Shown here: in pieces, positions 53,716-63,920 of the stretch
Layout of the letters: the number at the start of each line of letters is the position of its first letter
How positions within the stretch are numbered: position 1 is the stretch's first letter
From: Vombatus ursinus
Taxonomy: Eukaryota; Chordata; Mammalia; Diprotodontia; Vombatidae
Length of the DNA stretch: 64,000 bases
Assembly: GCF_900497805.2 (NCBI RefSeq)
Contig: NW_020945064.1
Location: forward strand, 8,141,708-8,205,707
Direction of reading: 5' to 3'
Program-made: the position numbers and the translations under genes
The notes under the pieces: generated by a model
What the model saw: the letters and a program-made list of their open reading frames with translations, nothing else
What the model was told of the DNA's origin: nothing
Database searches by the model: none

Positions 53716-54074
53716 TGAATCAAAAGAAAAATAATGAAAATAAGCAGAACAACCAAAGATCCAGGAGAAAATAATAGAAACAATAGAAAAAGCAGTACTA
53801 GAATGTGCTGGAGCCAGCTCACACCAATTCATAAGAGCCAATTATTAAATTTTAAGTGTGAGCATTTATACCTCAGAAGTTGGCAACCACTACAAATCAA
53901 GCCTTGATTTCTCATTTTGTTGATTTCTAGACTTAATAAAGTGATAAAAAAAGTTGATAATGCAGATTGAATTTAAACTGTTTCAAGTAAATGCTCCTCC
54001 CCCTCCTTCAGAAAGCCTGTTGTTAAACATTTACCAGTTCACCCCTGTTGTTGTGAAAGAGAGATGGTGTACTT
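53716..54074. other. Unassigned, possibly an old DNA transposon
   Basis: The block 53800-54040 ('ggagccagctcacaccaatt', 'tacctcagaagttggcaacc', 'ttaccagttcacccctg') feels like a dispersed repeat, but I cannot name it and there is only one copy here. Confidence 0.3.
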
Positions 54075-55211
54075 CTCTTCTAATTTTTTGGAGTTGTGAT
54101 TCAAGTTCTTAACCAAATACAGAATAGAGGAAATTACAAAAGATAAAATAGATAATTTTGAACATATATTTAAAAAGCTTTTGCACAAACAATCAGTACA
54201 TTTAGGAAGTGACCAAGTGGCAATATATATATATATACACACATATATATATCTTTGTATCAAATATCTCTAATAAGGGTTTGGTATCCAACTTACATAA
54301 GAAATAAACAAAAATATATAAGATCAAAAGCCATTCCCCAATGGAGAAGCAATCAAAGGACATAAACAAACAGTTCTCAAAAGAAGAATTGCAAATTATT
54401 AAAAACCATATGAAAGAATGCTCCCAACTCCTGTAAGATAAATACAGATCAAAACAACCCTGAAATTTCACTCTTCACCTGGCAAACTGGCAAAAATGAT
54501 AAAATACAGGAATAGGAAATATTGCAGGGGTTGTAGAAAGAGAAACACATTATTGCATTGTTGGTGAAGCTGTGAATGGCTCAACTAATCTAGAGAGCAA
54601 TTTGTAAGCAAGCAAACAGTGACTAAAATGTCTTATATCCTGAGACTCAGAGATTCCATTGTTAGGCATGTACCCCAAGATCACTGACAGAAAGAAATAC
54701 TCCATATACACTAAAATACTTGTAAGAGCATTTTTTGTTGTAGCAAAGAACTGGTAATGAAGTAGATGCCCACCAATTGGGGAATGACCAAACAATTTGT
54801 GGTACATGAATGCAATGAAATATTGCTCTGCTGTAAGAAACAAGAAATGTGGTGAATACAGGGAGAAAAATATACACACATACACACACACACACATGTG
54901 ATTACATTAACATAAATGCAAAGAACAAAACCAATTGAAATTGACTGTTGCTAAATTATAGACCAAGCTTGACTCCCAAAGAAGAAATAAGAGAAGATAT
55001 CTTCCCTGCTTCTTTGCAGAGGTGAAGGTACACTCTATAATATTATATATAACTTCAATTTTTTATGTATTGCTTAATTCTGCTGATTTTTTTTCTTTAA
55101 AAATGATATGTTATAAGGTATGACTCTTTGGGAGGAGCAGGAGATGAATGCAAGGGAGAGGGGGGAATGTAAGCAATGGTAAAGCAAAAAATAGTAATAA
55201 AAATTTATTTA
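54075..55211 (+). repeat. Old L1, ORF2 C-terminal part and 3' UTR
   Basis: 'ccattccccaatggagaagc', 'gcattgttggtgaagctgtg', 'aattggggaatgaccaaaca', then an L1 3' UTR ending 'aatagtaataaaaatttatt'. Contains TA/CA microsatellites at 54223-54252 and 54872-54898. Confidence 0.75.
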
Positions 55212-55375
55212 CAGGGGCATCTAGGTGGCACAGTGTATAGTGCACTGGCCCTGAAATCAGGAGGACCTGAGTCCAAATCTGACCTCAAGTCAAACACTTG
55301 ACATTTACTAGCTGTGTGACCCTGGGCAAGTCACTTAACCCCAATTGCCTAAAAATAAAAAAAAAGAAATTATCT
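55212..55375 (+). mobile_element. WSINE1-like SINE (copy 7)
   Basis: 'ggggcatctaggtggcacag', 'gtcaaacacttgacattt', A-rich end. 13-base duplication AAAAATTTATTTA on both sides. Confidence 0.93.
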
Positions 55376-55384
55376 AAAAATTTA

Positions 55385-56004
55385 TTTAAAAAATAGTTAC
55401 AAAAAAGTAGACCCCAAGGGCCCTAGCACAAACATATCTCAAACTATATATAAAGTACTAACTACCCAAACAATTTGGTATAGGTCAGAAAGTAGAAAAA
55501 ATGATCGATGGAAAAAACTAAGCAAGACCTAGAAGCAATCAAACATAGTAGCCTACTGTTTGGTAAACCCAAGAATACAGACACTGGAAAATGGACTCCC
55601 ATTTTGACAAGAACTATAGGGAAAGTTAGGAGGCAGTTTTTCAGAAATTAGATTTAGACCAACTTATTACAATATACTCCAATAAGTTCTATCTAGCTGG
55701 ATCCCAGTATCAAATTTAAAAGGCTACAGCAATTTTTTTTTTAAAGAGGAAGAATATGAAAGGAGATATCTTTCACAATTGTAGCAGGTGTTGAGTGAAA
55801 AATTCTTAAAAGAAGCTACAGAGCTGCTTGCAAAAAACAAAATACATAGTTTTGATTACATAAAACTTTTGAAACTTTTGTACAACCAAATTCAGTGCAT
55901 CTAGACTAAGTAGAATAGCTATGGATAGGGGAAAATCTTACTAAATGTTTCTGATATTGATTTACATCCTCTATATAGGGAATTAATACAAATATATAAG
56001 ATTA
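55385..56004 (+). repeat. Old L1 fragment, ORF2 C-terminal part
   Basis: 'gtttggtaaacccaagaata', 'gaaattagatttagaccaac', 'ggaattaatacaaatatat'. Broken. Confidence 0.7.
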
Positions 56005-56007
56005 TCA

Positions 56008-56203
56008 TGCCATAGTGGGAGAAGCTCTGGATTTGACGCCAGAAGACCTGGGTGCAAATGCTACCTCTAATATTTACTTCTTATGTAACCTTGGACAAGT
56101 AACTGAACTGTCTCAGGTCTGAGTTTCTTCATCTTTGAAATGATGGGGTTCGACTAGATGGTCTCTAAGATCCCCTTCAGTTCTATGTACTTGTGATCCC
56201 ATA
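56008..56203 (+). repeat. MIR3/Ther-2 SINE, near full length, nested in L1
   Basis: 'catgccatagtgggagaagc', 'gacctgggtgcaaatgctac', 'ggggttcgactagatggtct', 'ccccttcagttctatg'. The L1 resumes at 56205, so this L1 predates the MIR3 copy. Confidence 0.8.
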
Positions 56204-56204
56204 A

Positions 56205-56486
56205 ACAAGGACCATTCCTTAGCAGATAAGTGGCGAGAAGATATGAACATGCAGTTTTCAAAAGAAGAAAAGCAAAATATCAACAACCATATGAAAGAAT
56301 TCTCCAAGTAACCAATAATAGGAGAAATGCAAATAAAAACCCTATGTTTCAGCTTACACCATGAGATTGGTAAAGCTGACAAAAGACAGAAATGGTGCAT
56401 AGCAAAGGAGCTATGGGTTAATTGTTGCTAGAGCTCTGACATGGTCCCACTCTTCTGGAAAACAATCTAGAACTATACTAAAGAAG
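56205..56486 (+). repeat. Old L1 fragment, continuation
   Basis: 'ccttagcagataagtggcga', 'aatgcaaataaaaacccta', 'ctggaaaacaatctagaact'. Confidence 0.65.
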
Positions 56487-56646
56487 TTTTTTTTGTTTGT
56501 TTTTTCTTTAGGCAATTGGCGTTAAGTGACTTGCCTAGGGTCACACAGCTAGTAAGTGTCAAGTGTTTGGTCTGAGGTCAGATTTGAACTCAGGTCCTCC
56601 TGACTTCAGGGCTGGTGCTCTATCCACTGCACCACCTAACTGCCCT
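56487..56646 (-). mobile_element. WSINE1-like SINE (copy 8)
   Basis: T-rich start, 'agtaagtgtcaagtgtttgg', 'ccactgcaccacctaactgc'. Flanked by 'ctaaagaagt' / 'ctaaaaaagt'. Confidence 0.9.
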
Positions 56647-57000
56647 AAAAAAGTGAAAAAAAAAAACCTATTGATACCCCACTGGGCATATACCCCTAAG
56701 AAGTCAAGGACAGAAGGAAAGATGATAGATAGATGGATAGATAGATAGATAGATATCTCAGAACTTTGTGAAGTCATAAAAAAATCTAGAATTAAAATGC
56801 TTGTCCATCATTTGAGGAATGGTTGAAAAAATTGTGCTATATGTATGTGCTTGAATATTAAAGCAATATAGGACAAATATGATGAATTCAGAGACATTTG
56901 GGAAGACATATAAATTGATGCAGAGAGAAGTAAGAAGAATCAAGAGAACAAATTCCATGACCACAATAACAAAAGAAAACAACACTTAAAAACATCAAAA
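56647..57000 (+). repeat. Old L1 fragment, end of ORF2
   Basis: 'atacccctaagaagtcaagg', 'tgcagagagaagtaagaaga'. A (GATA)n run lies at 56725-56757. Confidence 0.6.
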
Positions 57001-57002
57001 CT

Positions 57003-57536
57003 CAGTCAACAAGCATTGTGCTAAGTACACCAAGAAAAGCTAAGTCCCTGTTCTCAAGAAGCTCACAATCTAATGGGAGAGACAACATGCAAACAACCAT
57101 GTACAAATATAGACTGGATAAAGTGGGGATAGTCTCAGAGCAGAGGCACTAAAGTTAAGGAGGATTGGGAAAAGCTTCTTACAGAAGATGGGACTTTAGC
57201 TGAGACTTGAAGGAAGCCAGGGAAGCCAAGAGGCTGAGACAAGGAGAGCGAGACAGTTCCAGACATGGGAAGACAGCCAGAAAACATACATAAGAGTTGG
57301 GAGATGGAGTATCCATTAGAGGAACAATGAGGAAGCCAATGTTGCTGCATCACAGAGTATGTGGTAGGGAGTAAGGTGTAATAAGGCAGGACTTATAAGG
57401 ATCAAGTTATGAAGGGCTTTAGAAGCCAAACCAGGATTTTGTATTTGACTGTGAAGGGATCCACTGGAGTTTATTGAATAAGAGGGTGACATGATAAGAC
57501 CTATGCTTAAGGAAGAACAATCTGATAGCTGATAAA
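57003..57536 (-). repeat. L2 LINE fragment (antisense), long copy
   Basis: 'gcattgtgctaagtacacca', 'ctgttctcaagaagctcaca', 'atgaagggctttagaagcca', 'gtgacatgataagacctatg'. The clearest antisense L2 here. Confidence 0.75.
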
Positions 57537-57786
57537 TCTTGACTTCAGAGAAGTTGAGGTAACTTTTGAAGGTGAAAGATACCTCCCTTATCCCAACAGA
57601 ATAGATAGTAGGTGAAGAATAAGGTATATTTTGCCAGACATGGCAATGTGTTGGCTATTTTTTGATAGAGAGGAAAGTCTTACCTGGTAGAAGGGAAGTA
57701 GACAATCATTGGAGAGTAGCAACAATGTAAAAAAAAAAAGAAGTAAGATATTTTAAAAATATTTGCATGAACTGACACAAGGTGAA
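57537..57786 (+). repeat. Direct duplication, copy 1
   Basis: About 250 bp matched by 59117-59379: 'ggtgaagaataaggtatatt', 'ttgccagacatggcaatgtg', 'tttgcatgaactgacacaag'. A few substitutions and one 5-base length difference. The segment appears to join an L1-3'UTR-like part to an L1 ORF2-end part. Confidence 0.92.
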
Positions 57787-57899
57787 GGGAGTAGAACCAG
57801 GAAAGCAACATACACAACAACTACAATGATGTAAAGGAAAACAAAACTAAAAGGCAGGAGAATTCAGGGAATGTCTAATCATAGCTTTGGATGACATCG
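57787..57899 (+). repeat. L1 ORF2 end fragment
   Basis: 'gaagggagtagaaccaggaa', 'tacacaacaactacaatgat'. The duplication stops just before this. Confidence 0.5.
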
Positions 57900-58168
57900 T
57901 TGTTGTTCAGTTGCGTCCAACTCTTCATGACCCTTTGGACCAGAGCCTGCCAATATTGTCCATAGGTTTTCTTGGCAAAGATACTGGACTGGTTTGCCAT
58001 TTCCTTCTCCAGCTCATTTTACAGATGAGGAAACAAGCAAACAGCATTAAGTGACTTGCCCAGGGTCACGCAGCTAGTAAGTGTCTGAGGCCATATTTGA
58101 ACTCAGGAAGATGAGTCTTTCTGACTCCAGGCGCATTGCTCTACATAATGCACCACCTAGGTACCCCC
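57900..58168 (-). mobile_element. RTE-tailed tRNA SINE (copy 10)
   Basis: It has a longer LINE-like tail than the others ('gaccctttggaccagagcct', 'gccaatattgtccataggtt'), like the BovB-type LINE at 23640 ('accccatggaccacaacact'). It ends 'caccacctaggtacccc'. Confidence 0.88.
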
Positions 58169-58264
58169 AAGTTTATGGAAGGTGGGGATTGTATCAGTAA
58201 ATAACTTCCACAATTATAAAAAAACAAAAGATATCAATAAAACTTTAAAAAATAAAATGCAGAT

Positions 58265-58865
58265 AAACTTTATTCATAACGTTCTTCTCATTTACCAGTC
58301 TAGTAACCCTGTCAAAAAAAGAAATGTTAGTCTGGCATTACCTTCTCCAAAGAGAGCCATGTAGTTTTTTGTGATTACTTCTTTCTTTTCTAGAGATTCA
58401 CTAAGCATCCCATTATCATAGTACTATATTATATTATACTGTATTGTATATTCTATAATTCTGCCAGGAATTGAGAAGCTCATAGCTTGCAGACCCCATT
58501 TCCTTCCCCTTTCTTCACAATTGGAACAACATTTGCCCTTCTCTATTTTTGAAGCTCCTCTTGGGTATCATCATACTGTCCACCCTAAGCAACTGTCTTA
58601 TCCTTTCTTTGCTCTCCCTTTCTCTCCATCCAGCTTAAGAAAAGCCTTCCTTTGTCCTTGGCTTCCCTTGCCAGCCACAGACCACTTAGAATGTCAGTTA
58701 CCCTGATATTATTCTTATAGGGCTCTGACCTTGTTTCCCTCATCTATAGCCTCCTTTTAAAAATCAAAGCTGATAAGAGTTCCTTGGGCATCCACACAGG
58801 TCTCTTTGGAAAACTCATTCTTTTTCTCCTCATCATAATTATTTTTCTTTGTGAACAGAATTTTA
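58265..58865 (-). repeat. CR1/L3 LINE, RT 5' part
   Basis: 'accagtctagtaaccctgtc', 'tctgccaggaattgagaagc', 'acaacatttgcccttctcta': the CR1/L3 text that directly follows the piece ending at 50299. Only a few dozen consensus bases are missing between the two. Confidence 0.75.
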
Positions 58866-58867
58866 CT

Positions 58868-59116
58868 TGAGAGATTCCCATTACAAAGGCAGTGTGGTGG
58901 CACAGCACAGAGACCTGGGCCTGGAGCTAGGAAGATGAGTTCAAATCCAGCCTCAGACACTTACTAGCTGTGTGACCTTGAGAAATCACTTTACCTTTGT
59001 TTGCTTCAGTTTCATCAACTGTAAGATGGAAATAAAAACAGCACCTACCTCCCAGAGTGATTGTGAGGATCAAAGGAGATAATATTTGTAAAGTGCTTAG
59101 CACAGTGCCTTTCAAT
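58868..59116 (+). repeat. MIR SINE, 3' end cut off
   Basis: 'tgagttcaaatccagcctca', 'cagagtgattgtgaggatca', 'gtgcttagcacagtgcct'. The last 30-40 bases of MIR are replaced by duplication copy 2. Confidence 0.8.
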
Positions 59117-59379
59117 CTCAACTTCAGAGAAGTCGAGGTAACTTTTGAAGGTGAAAGATACCTCCCTTCTCCCAACAGAATAGATAGTAGGTGAAGAATA
59201 AGGTATATTTTGCCAGACATGGCAATGTGTTGGCTATTTTTTGATAGAGAGGAAAGTGTTACCTAGTAGAAGGGAAGGGAAGTAGACAATCATCGAAGAG
59301 TAGCAACAATGTAAAAAAAAAAAAAAAAAACAAAGAAGCAAGATATTTTAAAAATATTTGCATGAACTGACACAAGGTT
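59117..59379 (+). repeat. Direct duplication, copy 2
   Basis: Second copy of 57537-57786, with a longer A-run (about 18 A) and an extra 'gggaa'. Same orientation, 1.58 kb apart, joined to a MIR on one side and CR1/L3 on the other. Confidence 0.92.
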
Positions 59380-59984
59380 ACTCCTGGACTGATTTCTCTG
59401 ATTTCCTTTGGAGAATATTAACTAATAGTATCATAAGATCCTTTCTATGGATCTTTTGAAATTTGTTCTCCAAAATTCAAAGTTTTATTCCAGATTATCC
59501 GCTGATTTTTCCTCCTTTCCTCTCACAAATTTCAAGACAGAGCAGCCTATTCCTTCCAAAGTTTTCATTATTTTCTCCCCAACATCAGTTCTTTTTTAAT
59601 TGGTGAGATCAGATCCATAATACTATTTCCTCTTGTTGATTCTCTCCATCTTTTGAAGGATAAACTTGTTATTAAGACAAGTGAAGAAGTTATTCGCTAT
59701 TGCGCTTTTGGCAGAAAGTGGGCAGAAATCTGGTTAATTGAAGTCTCTCATCAGTATTATATCATGCCCCTGAGCCATTCATGTAATCTATTTCCCAAAC
59801 GTCTCCTCTAATTTCTTCTTCTGTCCAGATGTTCTGTAGTATACTCCCATGATAACATAACTTCTTTTTCTCCATCCCCTGATCTTTACCCAAATGCTTT
59901 TGACCATGCAAATCCCCTCTTTCCAGATTGCCTCATGTGAGTATATATTCATAATATGCAATGCTATTCCATGCTGTTCTTTGC
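59380..59984 (-). repeat. CR1/L3 LINE, endonuclease part
   Basis: 'ttttgaaggataaacttgtt', 'ttttggcagaaagtgggcag', 'taattgaagtctctcatca'. The complement of the last codes for LMRDFN, near the CR1 endonuclease GDFN motif. It is the 5' continuation of the 58265 piece. Confidence 0.7.
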
Positions 59985-60240
59985 CTATCCTATTCCTTTT
60001 GAATAAATTACCTGTTCTCTCCCATACTTTCCTTTGGAGCCTCCCAACGCTGACCTAACTCTGGCATCAATCGCATCATTTATGTGCACATGCCTGGAAA
60101 GTATGCTGCCAAGGTAAGTTAACTTATCGACAGTATTCAATTTTTCTCCATTTGCTGTAATCAGTGGTTTCAGTGGATGGTGTGGTGCTGGCTGGAAGGG
60201 CATTTGTATAAAGCTATCTGAGGCCATAGGTTTGGTTTGT
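59985..60240 (-). repeat. RTE-type LINE fragment, RT C-terminal part
   Basis: The minus-strand frame reads ITANGEKLNTVDKLTYLGSI then LSRHVHINDAIDARV. This is the conserved block after the RT core of RTE/BovB-type LINEs (…GEKLN.VD.FTYLGS.LS…). Short and isolated. Confidence 0.75.
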
Positions 60241-60685
60241 TCTTGTTGATTCCTTTCTTTGATTTTATCGCCTGGAAACTTCTGAATGTGGCTAATATTA
60301 TTATTCTTCCTACATCGTATGAACCTTCAAAGGTATTTGGCTTGGTGAAAATGCCTAGAAATTTATTATTATTATCATTATCATTATTATTTTACTCCCT
60401 AGGCCTTTTCAGATTAAAATATTTTCAAGACTCAAGGCAAGGACCATTCTTCCAGTCCTCTTTGGGTATACTCCACTTGCTGAAAGCCCATTCAAGTATA
60501 TAAATGTCTAACATTTTTCCTACCATATCATGCTTTTATACCACCCTACCTCCCCTGGTCCTGCCCTGGCCTGCTCTGACCTATCCTGTCCCATTCTAGA
60601 GATAAGCTAAGCACCTTTCTCCAGTCTTACCCTCCACCCAATTCATATTCCCTCAAACAGGAAAATCTTAATGCAAATGGACATC
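60241..60685. other. No recognised feature
   Basis: Unassigned, with an (ATT/ATC)n patch at 60362-60394 and a CCTG-rich patch at 60550-60600. Confidence 0.35.
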
Positions 60686-60689
60686 AATA

Positions 60690-60775
60690 CATTAAACAAT
60701 AAGAATTTACTAAGATCCTACTACGTACTAGGCACTGTATTAGGCACTAGGGATACAAGTACAATCAGTGAAATA
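60690..60775 (-). repeat. L2 3' end (antisense)
   Basis: 'aagaatttactaagatccta', 'tactaggcactgtattaggc'. Confidence 0.55.
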
Positions 60776-60859
60776 ATTTTCACTCTTTTGACCTCATATT
60801 CATTTATATACCTACATGTGGTGTTGAAAAGAATTGTTACAAAGTACCGGAACATTCTC

Positions 60860-60942
60860 CTTCCTTATCTCCATCTCTTGGGTTCTCTGGCTTCTTTCAT
60901 ATCCCAGATAAAATCCCATCTTCTTCAAGATGGCTTCTCCAG
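60860..60942 (+). repeat. L2 3' UTR, left part
   Basis: 'tctggcttctttcatatccc', 'aaatcccatcttcttcaaga'. It resumes at 61131. Confidence 0.6.
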
Positions 60943-61099
60943 GGGCAGCTAGGTGCCACAGTGGACAGAGCACTGGCCCTGGAGTCAGGAGGACTGGAGG
61001 AGGAGTCAGGAGGATCTGAGTTCAAATCTGGCCTCAGACACATAACACTTACTAGCTGTGTGACTCTGAGCAAGTCACTTAACCCTAATTGCCTCACCA

Positions 61100-61129
<30 letters not shown>
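60943..61129 (+). mobile_element. WSINE1-like SINE (copy 9) with internal duplication
   Basis: 'gggcagctaggtgccacagt' head. After the first 'gagtcaggaggac' comes 'tggaggaggagtcaggagga', a short internal repeat of the same region. (GA)n tail. 15-base duplication AGATGGCTTCTCCAG against AGATGCCTTCTCCAG. Confidence 0.93.
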
Positions 61130-61130
<1 letters not shown>

Positions 61131-61132
<2 letters not shown>

Positions 61133-61300
61133 TGCCTTCTCCAGTCCTCATGGTTAGTGCCTGTTCTTTGAGATTATCTCCAATTTATCTTGTATTTCTC
61201 ATTTGTACATACGTAACATTGACTTGTGTCTGTAAGTCAGATACATAAAATATGTCCACAACTCATAGTAAATCTGCACTTATAAGCGTAGTTATGAAAT
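61131..61300 (+). repeat. L2 3' UTR, right part
   Basis: 'ttgagattatctccaattta', 'tcatttgtacatacgtaaca'. Diverged. Confidence 0.5.
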
Positions 61301-61493
61301 GGCTTAGGCTTTTCTCCTCTCCCCACTACCCCATAAACAATGGACTGGGGGGTTGAGCTGCCAGCCTAGCTAGGAAAGGTTCCTCTTTCCTGTGTAGCTT
61401 CCTTGGTGATATCATGTTAAAAAACAAAGGGAGCCCAAAGAGCAACATAAGGACAGGATTGACCATAGGTGTTGATAAAAAATATTAAATCCA
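61301..61493. other. No recognised feature
   Basis: Unassigned DNA. Confidence 0.3.
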
Positions 61494-61638
61494 TGGGGGG
61501 CAGCTAGGTAGTACAGTGGATAGAGCACTGGCCCTGGAGTCTGGAGGACCTGAATTTAAATCCAGCCTCAGACTCTTAACACTTATTAGCTGTGTGACCC
61601 TGGGCAAGTCACTTAACTTCAATTGCGTCACAAAAAAA
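61494..61638 (+). mobile_element. WSINE1-like SINE (copy 10)
   Basis: 'ggggggcagctaggtagtac', 'gtgtgaccctgggcaagtca', A-tail. 10-base duplication ATTAAATCCA on both sides. Confidence 0.93.
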
Positions 61639-61827
61639 AAATTAAATCCAGCAAATGTATTCTTCAATAAAATTTCTCAAAAAAACACAATTTAGCAAAA
61701 GTAAACCAGGGCCAGGAACAGAATTACCCATTACTGTGGTGTGTTTCTCTTGCTACTGTAGCTAGTGCCAGTGATAAAAATCACATAGTCACACACCTCC
61801 CAGCTTGTCCATTAAGAAGTCATCTCT

Positions 61828-62731
61828 CAAATGCAAATCAAAACAACTCTGAGGTACCACATCACACCTATCAGATTGACAAAGATGACAAAACAAGAAA
61901 ATGATAAACGTTGGAGAAGATGTGGGAAAATTGGAACACTAATGCATTGTTGGTGGAGTTGTGAAATGATCCAACCATTTTGGAGAGCAATTTGGAACTA
62001 TGCCCAAAGGGCTATAAAAAGGTGCATACCCTTTGACCCAGCAATAGCACTTCTAGGGCTATATCCCAAAGAGATCATACAAATGGGAAAAGGACCCACA
62101 TGTGCAAAAATATTTATAGCAGCTCTTTTTGTGGTGGCAAAGAATTGGAAATTGAGAGGATGCCTATCAATTGGGGAATGGCTGAACAAGTTGTGGTATA
62201 TGAATGTAATGGAATACTATTGTGCTATAAGAAATGATGAACAGGCTGACTTCAGAAAAACCTGGAAAGACTTGTATGGTCTGATGAGGAGTGAAGTGAG
62301 CAGAACCAGGAGAACGCTATATAGAGTAACAGCCACGTTGTGTGATGACTAATATTGATAAACTTAACCCTTCCCAGCAATACAAGGATCTAAGACATCT
62401 CCAAAGGCCTCATGATAGAAAATGCTATCCACATCCAAAGAAAGAACTATGGAATTTGAATGCAGATCAAAGCATACTATTTGCTATTTTCTTTTCTCTT
62501 CTGTTGAGTTTTGTTTCCTCTTTCTGGTGGTTCCTCCTATTGGTTTTAATTCTTACTTACAACATCACTAATGTGAAAATATGTTTAATAGGAATGTATA
62601 TGTGTAGCCTATATCAGATTGTGCGCCGTCTTGGGGAGGGTGGTGGAGAGGAAGGGGGAGAAAAATTTTAAACTCAAAAGCATATGGAAGTGATTGCTGA
62701 TAAATCAAAATAAATTAATTTTTTAAAAAAG
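61828..62731 (+). mobile_element. Young 5'-truncated L1 with open ORF2 C-terminus
   Basis: It carries the ORF2 C-terminal domain, open for 173 codons (61831-62352). This includes the Cys/His element CGKIGTLMHCWWSC, then FWRAIWNYA, IPFDPAIALLGLYPKEI, KIFIAALFVVAKNWKL, and WLNKLWYMNVMEYYCAIRND. The 3' UTR follows ('ttcccagcaatacaaggatc') with an A-rich end. Target-site duplication AAGAAGTCATCT just before 61828 and after 62731. It is the least decayed L1 in the window. It lacks the endonuclease and RT parts, so it cannot move itself. Confidence 0.95.
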
Positions 62732-62744
62732 AAGTCATCTATCA

Positions 62745-62875
62745 CTGCCTTGAAGAAGGGAACGACAGATGCAGTAAGCACTGGCTGCTGCCATAGGCCT
62801 TTTTATCCCATATAGAGCTTGCTTTGTATCTATTTGTCAGCATGTTGTCTCCATCATTAGAATGTAAGCTCCTTG
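62745..62875 (+). repeat. L2 3' UTR, left part
   Basis: 'gcatgttgtctccatcatta', 'gaatgtaagctccttg'. It continues at 63020. Confidence 0.65.
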
Positions 62876-63019
62876 GGGCAGCTAGTGGCACAGTGGATAG
62901 AGCACTGGCCCTGGATTCAGGAGGACCTGAGTTCAAATCTGACCTTAGACACATGACACTTACTAGCTGTGTGACCCTGGGCAAGTCACTTAACCCCATT
63001 GCCTAGCCAAAAAAAAAAA
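62876..63019 (+). mobile_element. WSINE1-like SINE (copy 11)
   Basis: 'gggcagctagtggcacagtg', 'ctagctgtgtgaccctgggc', A-tail. 12-base duplication GTAAGCTCCTTG against GTAAGCTACTTG. Confidence 0.93.
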
Positions 63020-63122
63020 GTAAGCTACTTGAGGACAGGGACTGTCTTTTGCCTCTTTTTGTATCCTCAGAATTCAGCGCAATGCCTGGAACATAGTAGG
63101 TGCTTAATAAATGTTGACTGAT
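63020..63122 (+). repeat. L2 3' end, right part
   Basis: 'ctacttgaggacagggactg', 'gtgcttaataaatgttgact'. Confidence 0.85.
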
Positions 63123-63327
63123 AGCTGTCACCTCTCTTCTCTCTTCCTTCTCCTCCAGAGTTCCAAAACTGTCATGAAAACCTCCATCTTTCTAACTGAG
63201 AGCTGATCTCCTGTTAGTTTCCTCTCTTTTCAAACTTGGAAGAACTACAAATCCCAGGGGTTTTGTGGCTGGTCAACCTTTTTGCCATAGGTTGTTACAG
63301 ATAGTTGTTTGAATATTGTTTTCCTCA

Positions 63328-63430
63328 CCATCACCATCACCATCACCACCACCACCACCATCACCATCATCATCACTATCACCACCACCATCACCATCAC
63401 TACCACCACCACCATTACCACCACCACCAA
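63328..63430 (+). repeat. (CAC/CAT)n trinucleotide repeat
   Basis: About 34 CAY-type triplets (mostly CAC, with CAT). One frame is poly-His and another is Ser/Pro; neither is a gene. Confidence 0.97.
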
Positions 63431-63431
63431 A

Positions 63432-63525
63432 TTGGGAGCTCCTTAAGGGCAGAACCGTTTCTGCTTTATTCATATCCCCAGTGCAATATGCCTGGCAATT
63501 AGAAGGTGCTTAATAATTACCAGTT
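63432..63525 (+). repeat. L2 3' end
   Basis: 'gggagctccttaagggcaga', 'catatccccagtgcaatatg', 'gaaggtgcttaataatta'. Confidence 0.75.
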
Positions 63526-63554
63526 AACTTGATTTAACTAGCTTTCTTCCTGAT

Positions 63555-63690
63555 GAAAAAGAACATTGCCTGTGGTAGCAGATTTAAGCGTTGTACTTCC
63601 CCCAGCTCTGCCAGTTATTAGCCTGGTGACCTTGGACCTGGTGATCTCATTTTATTCTCTAAATCTCATTTTCTAGTAAAGGAATAAGAG
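63555..63690 (+). repeat. MIR/MIR3-like fragment
   Basis: 'ttgcctgtggtagcagattt', 'attagcctggtgaccttgga'. Diverged. Confidence 0.4.
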
Positions 63691-63694
63691 TAGG

Positions 63695-63920
63695 GACTAT
63701 ACCTGGGATTCCACTGATAAAGGGAACTCCAGGATGAAGCAACACCCTCAGGTCAGCCCTCTTAGTCTTAGAGAGTTGCCTAGACCGAGAGATTAAGTGA
63801 CTGTGATGAGAGATTAAGTAATCCAGGATCACCCAGCCTGTATATGTCAGAGGGAGTACTTGAACCTGGGTTTTCCTGACTCTGAAGCCAGGACTCCACC
63901 CACTATGCCATGCTGCCTCC
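63695..63920 (-). repeat. tRNA-type SINE, family C
   Basis: 'ctgggattccactgataaag', 'tcttagagagttgcctagac', 'cttgaacctgggttttcctg', 'ccactatgccatgctgcctc'. Near full length, with an extra repeat of 'gagattaagt'. Confidence 0.65.

Noticed and set aside
17816-63019. tRNA genes suggested by A- and B-box-like words
   Set aside because: The words lie in the heads of SINE copies, which are flanked by target-site duplications and lack a cloverleaf.
63245-63513. Poly-His, Ser/Pro, Gly/Asp and Val/Met ORFs
   Set aside because: All are frames of the CAC/CAT trinucleotide array; the remainder is L2.
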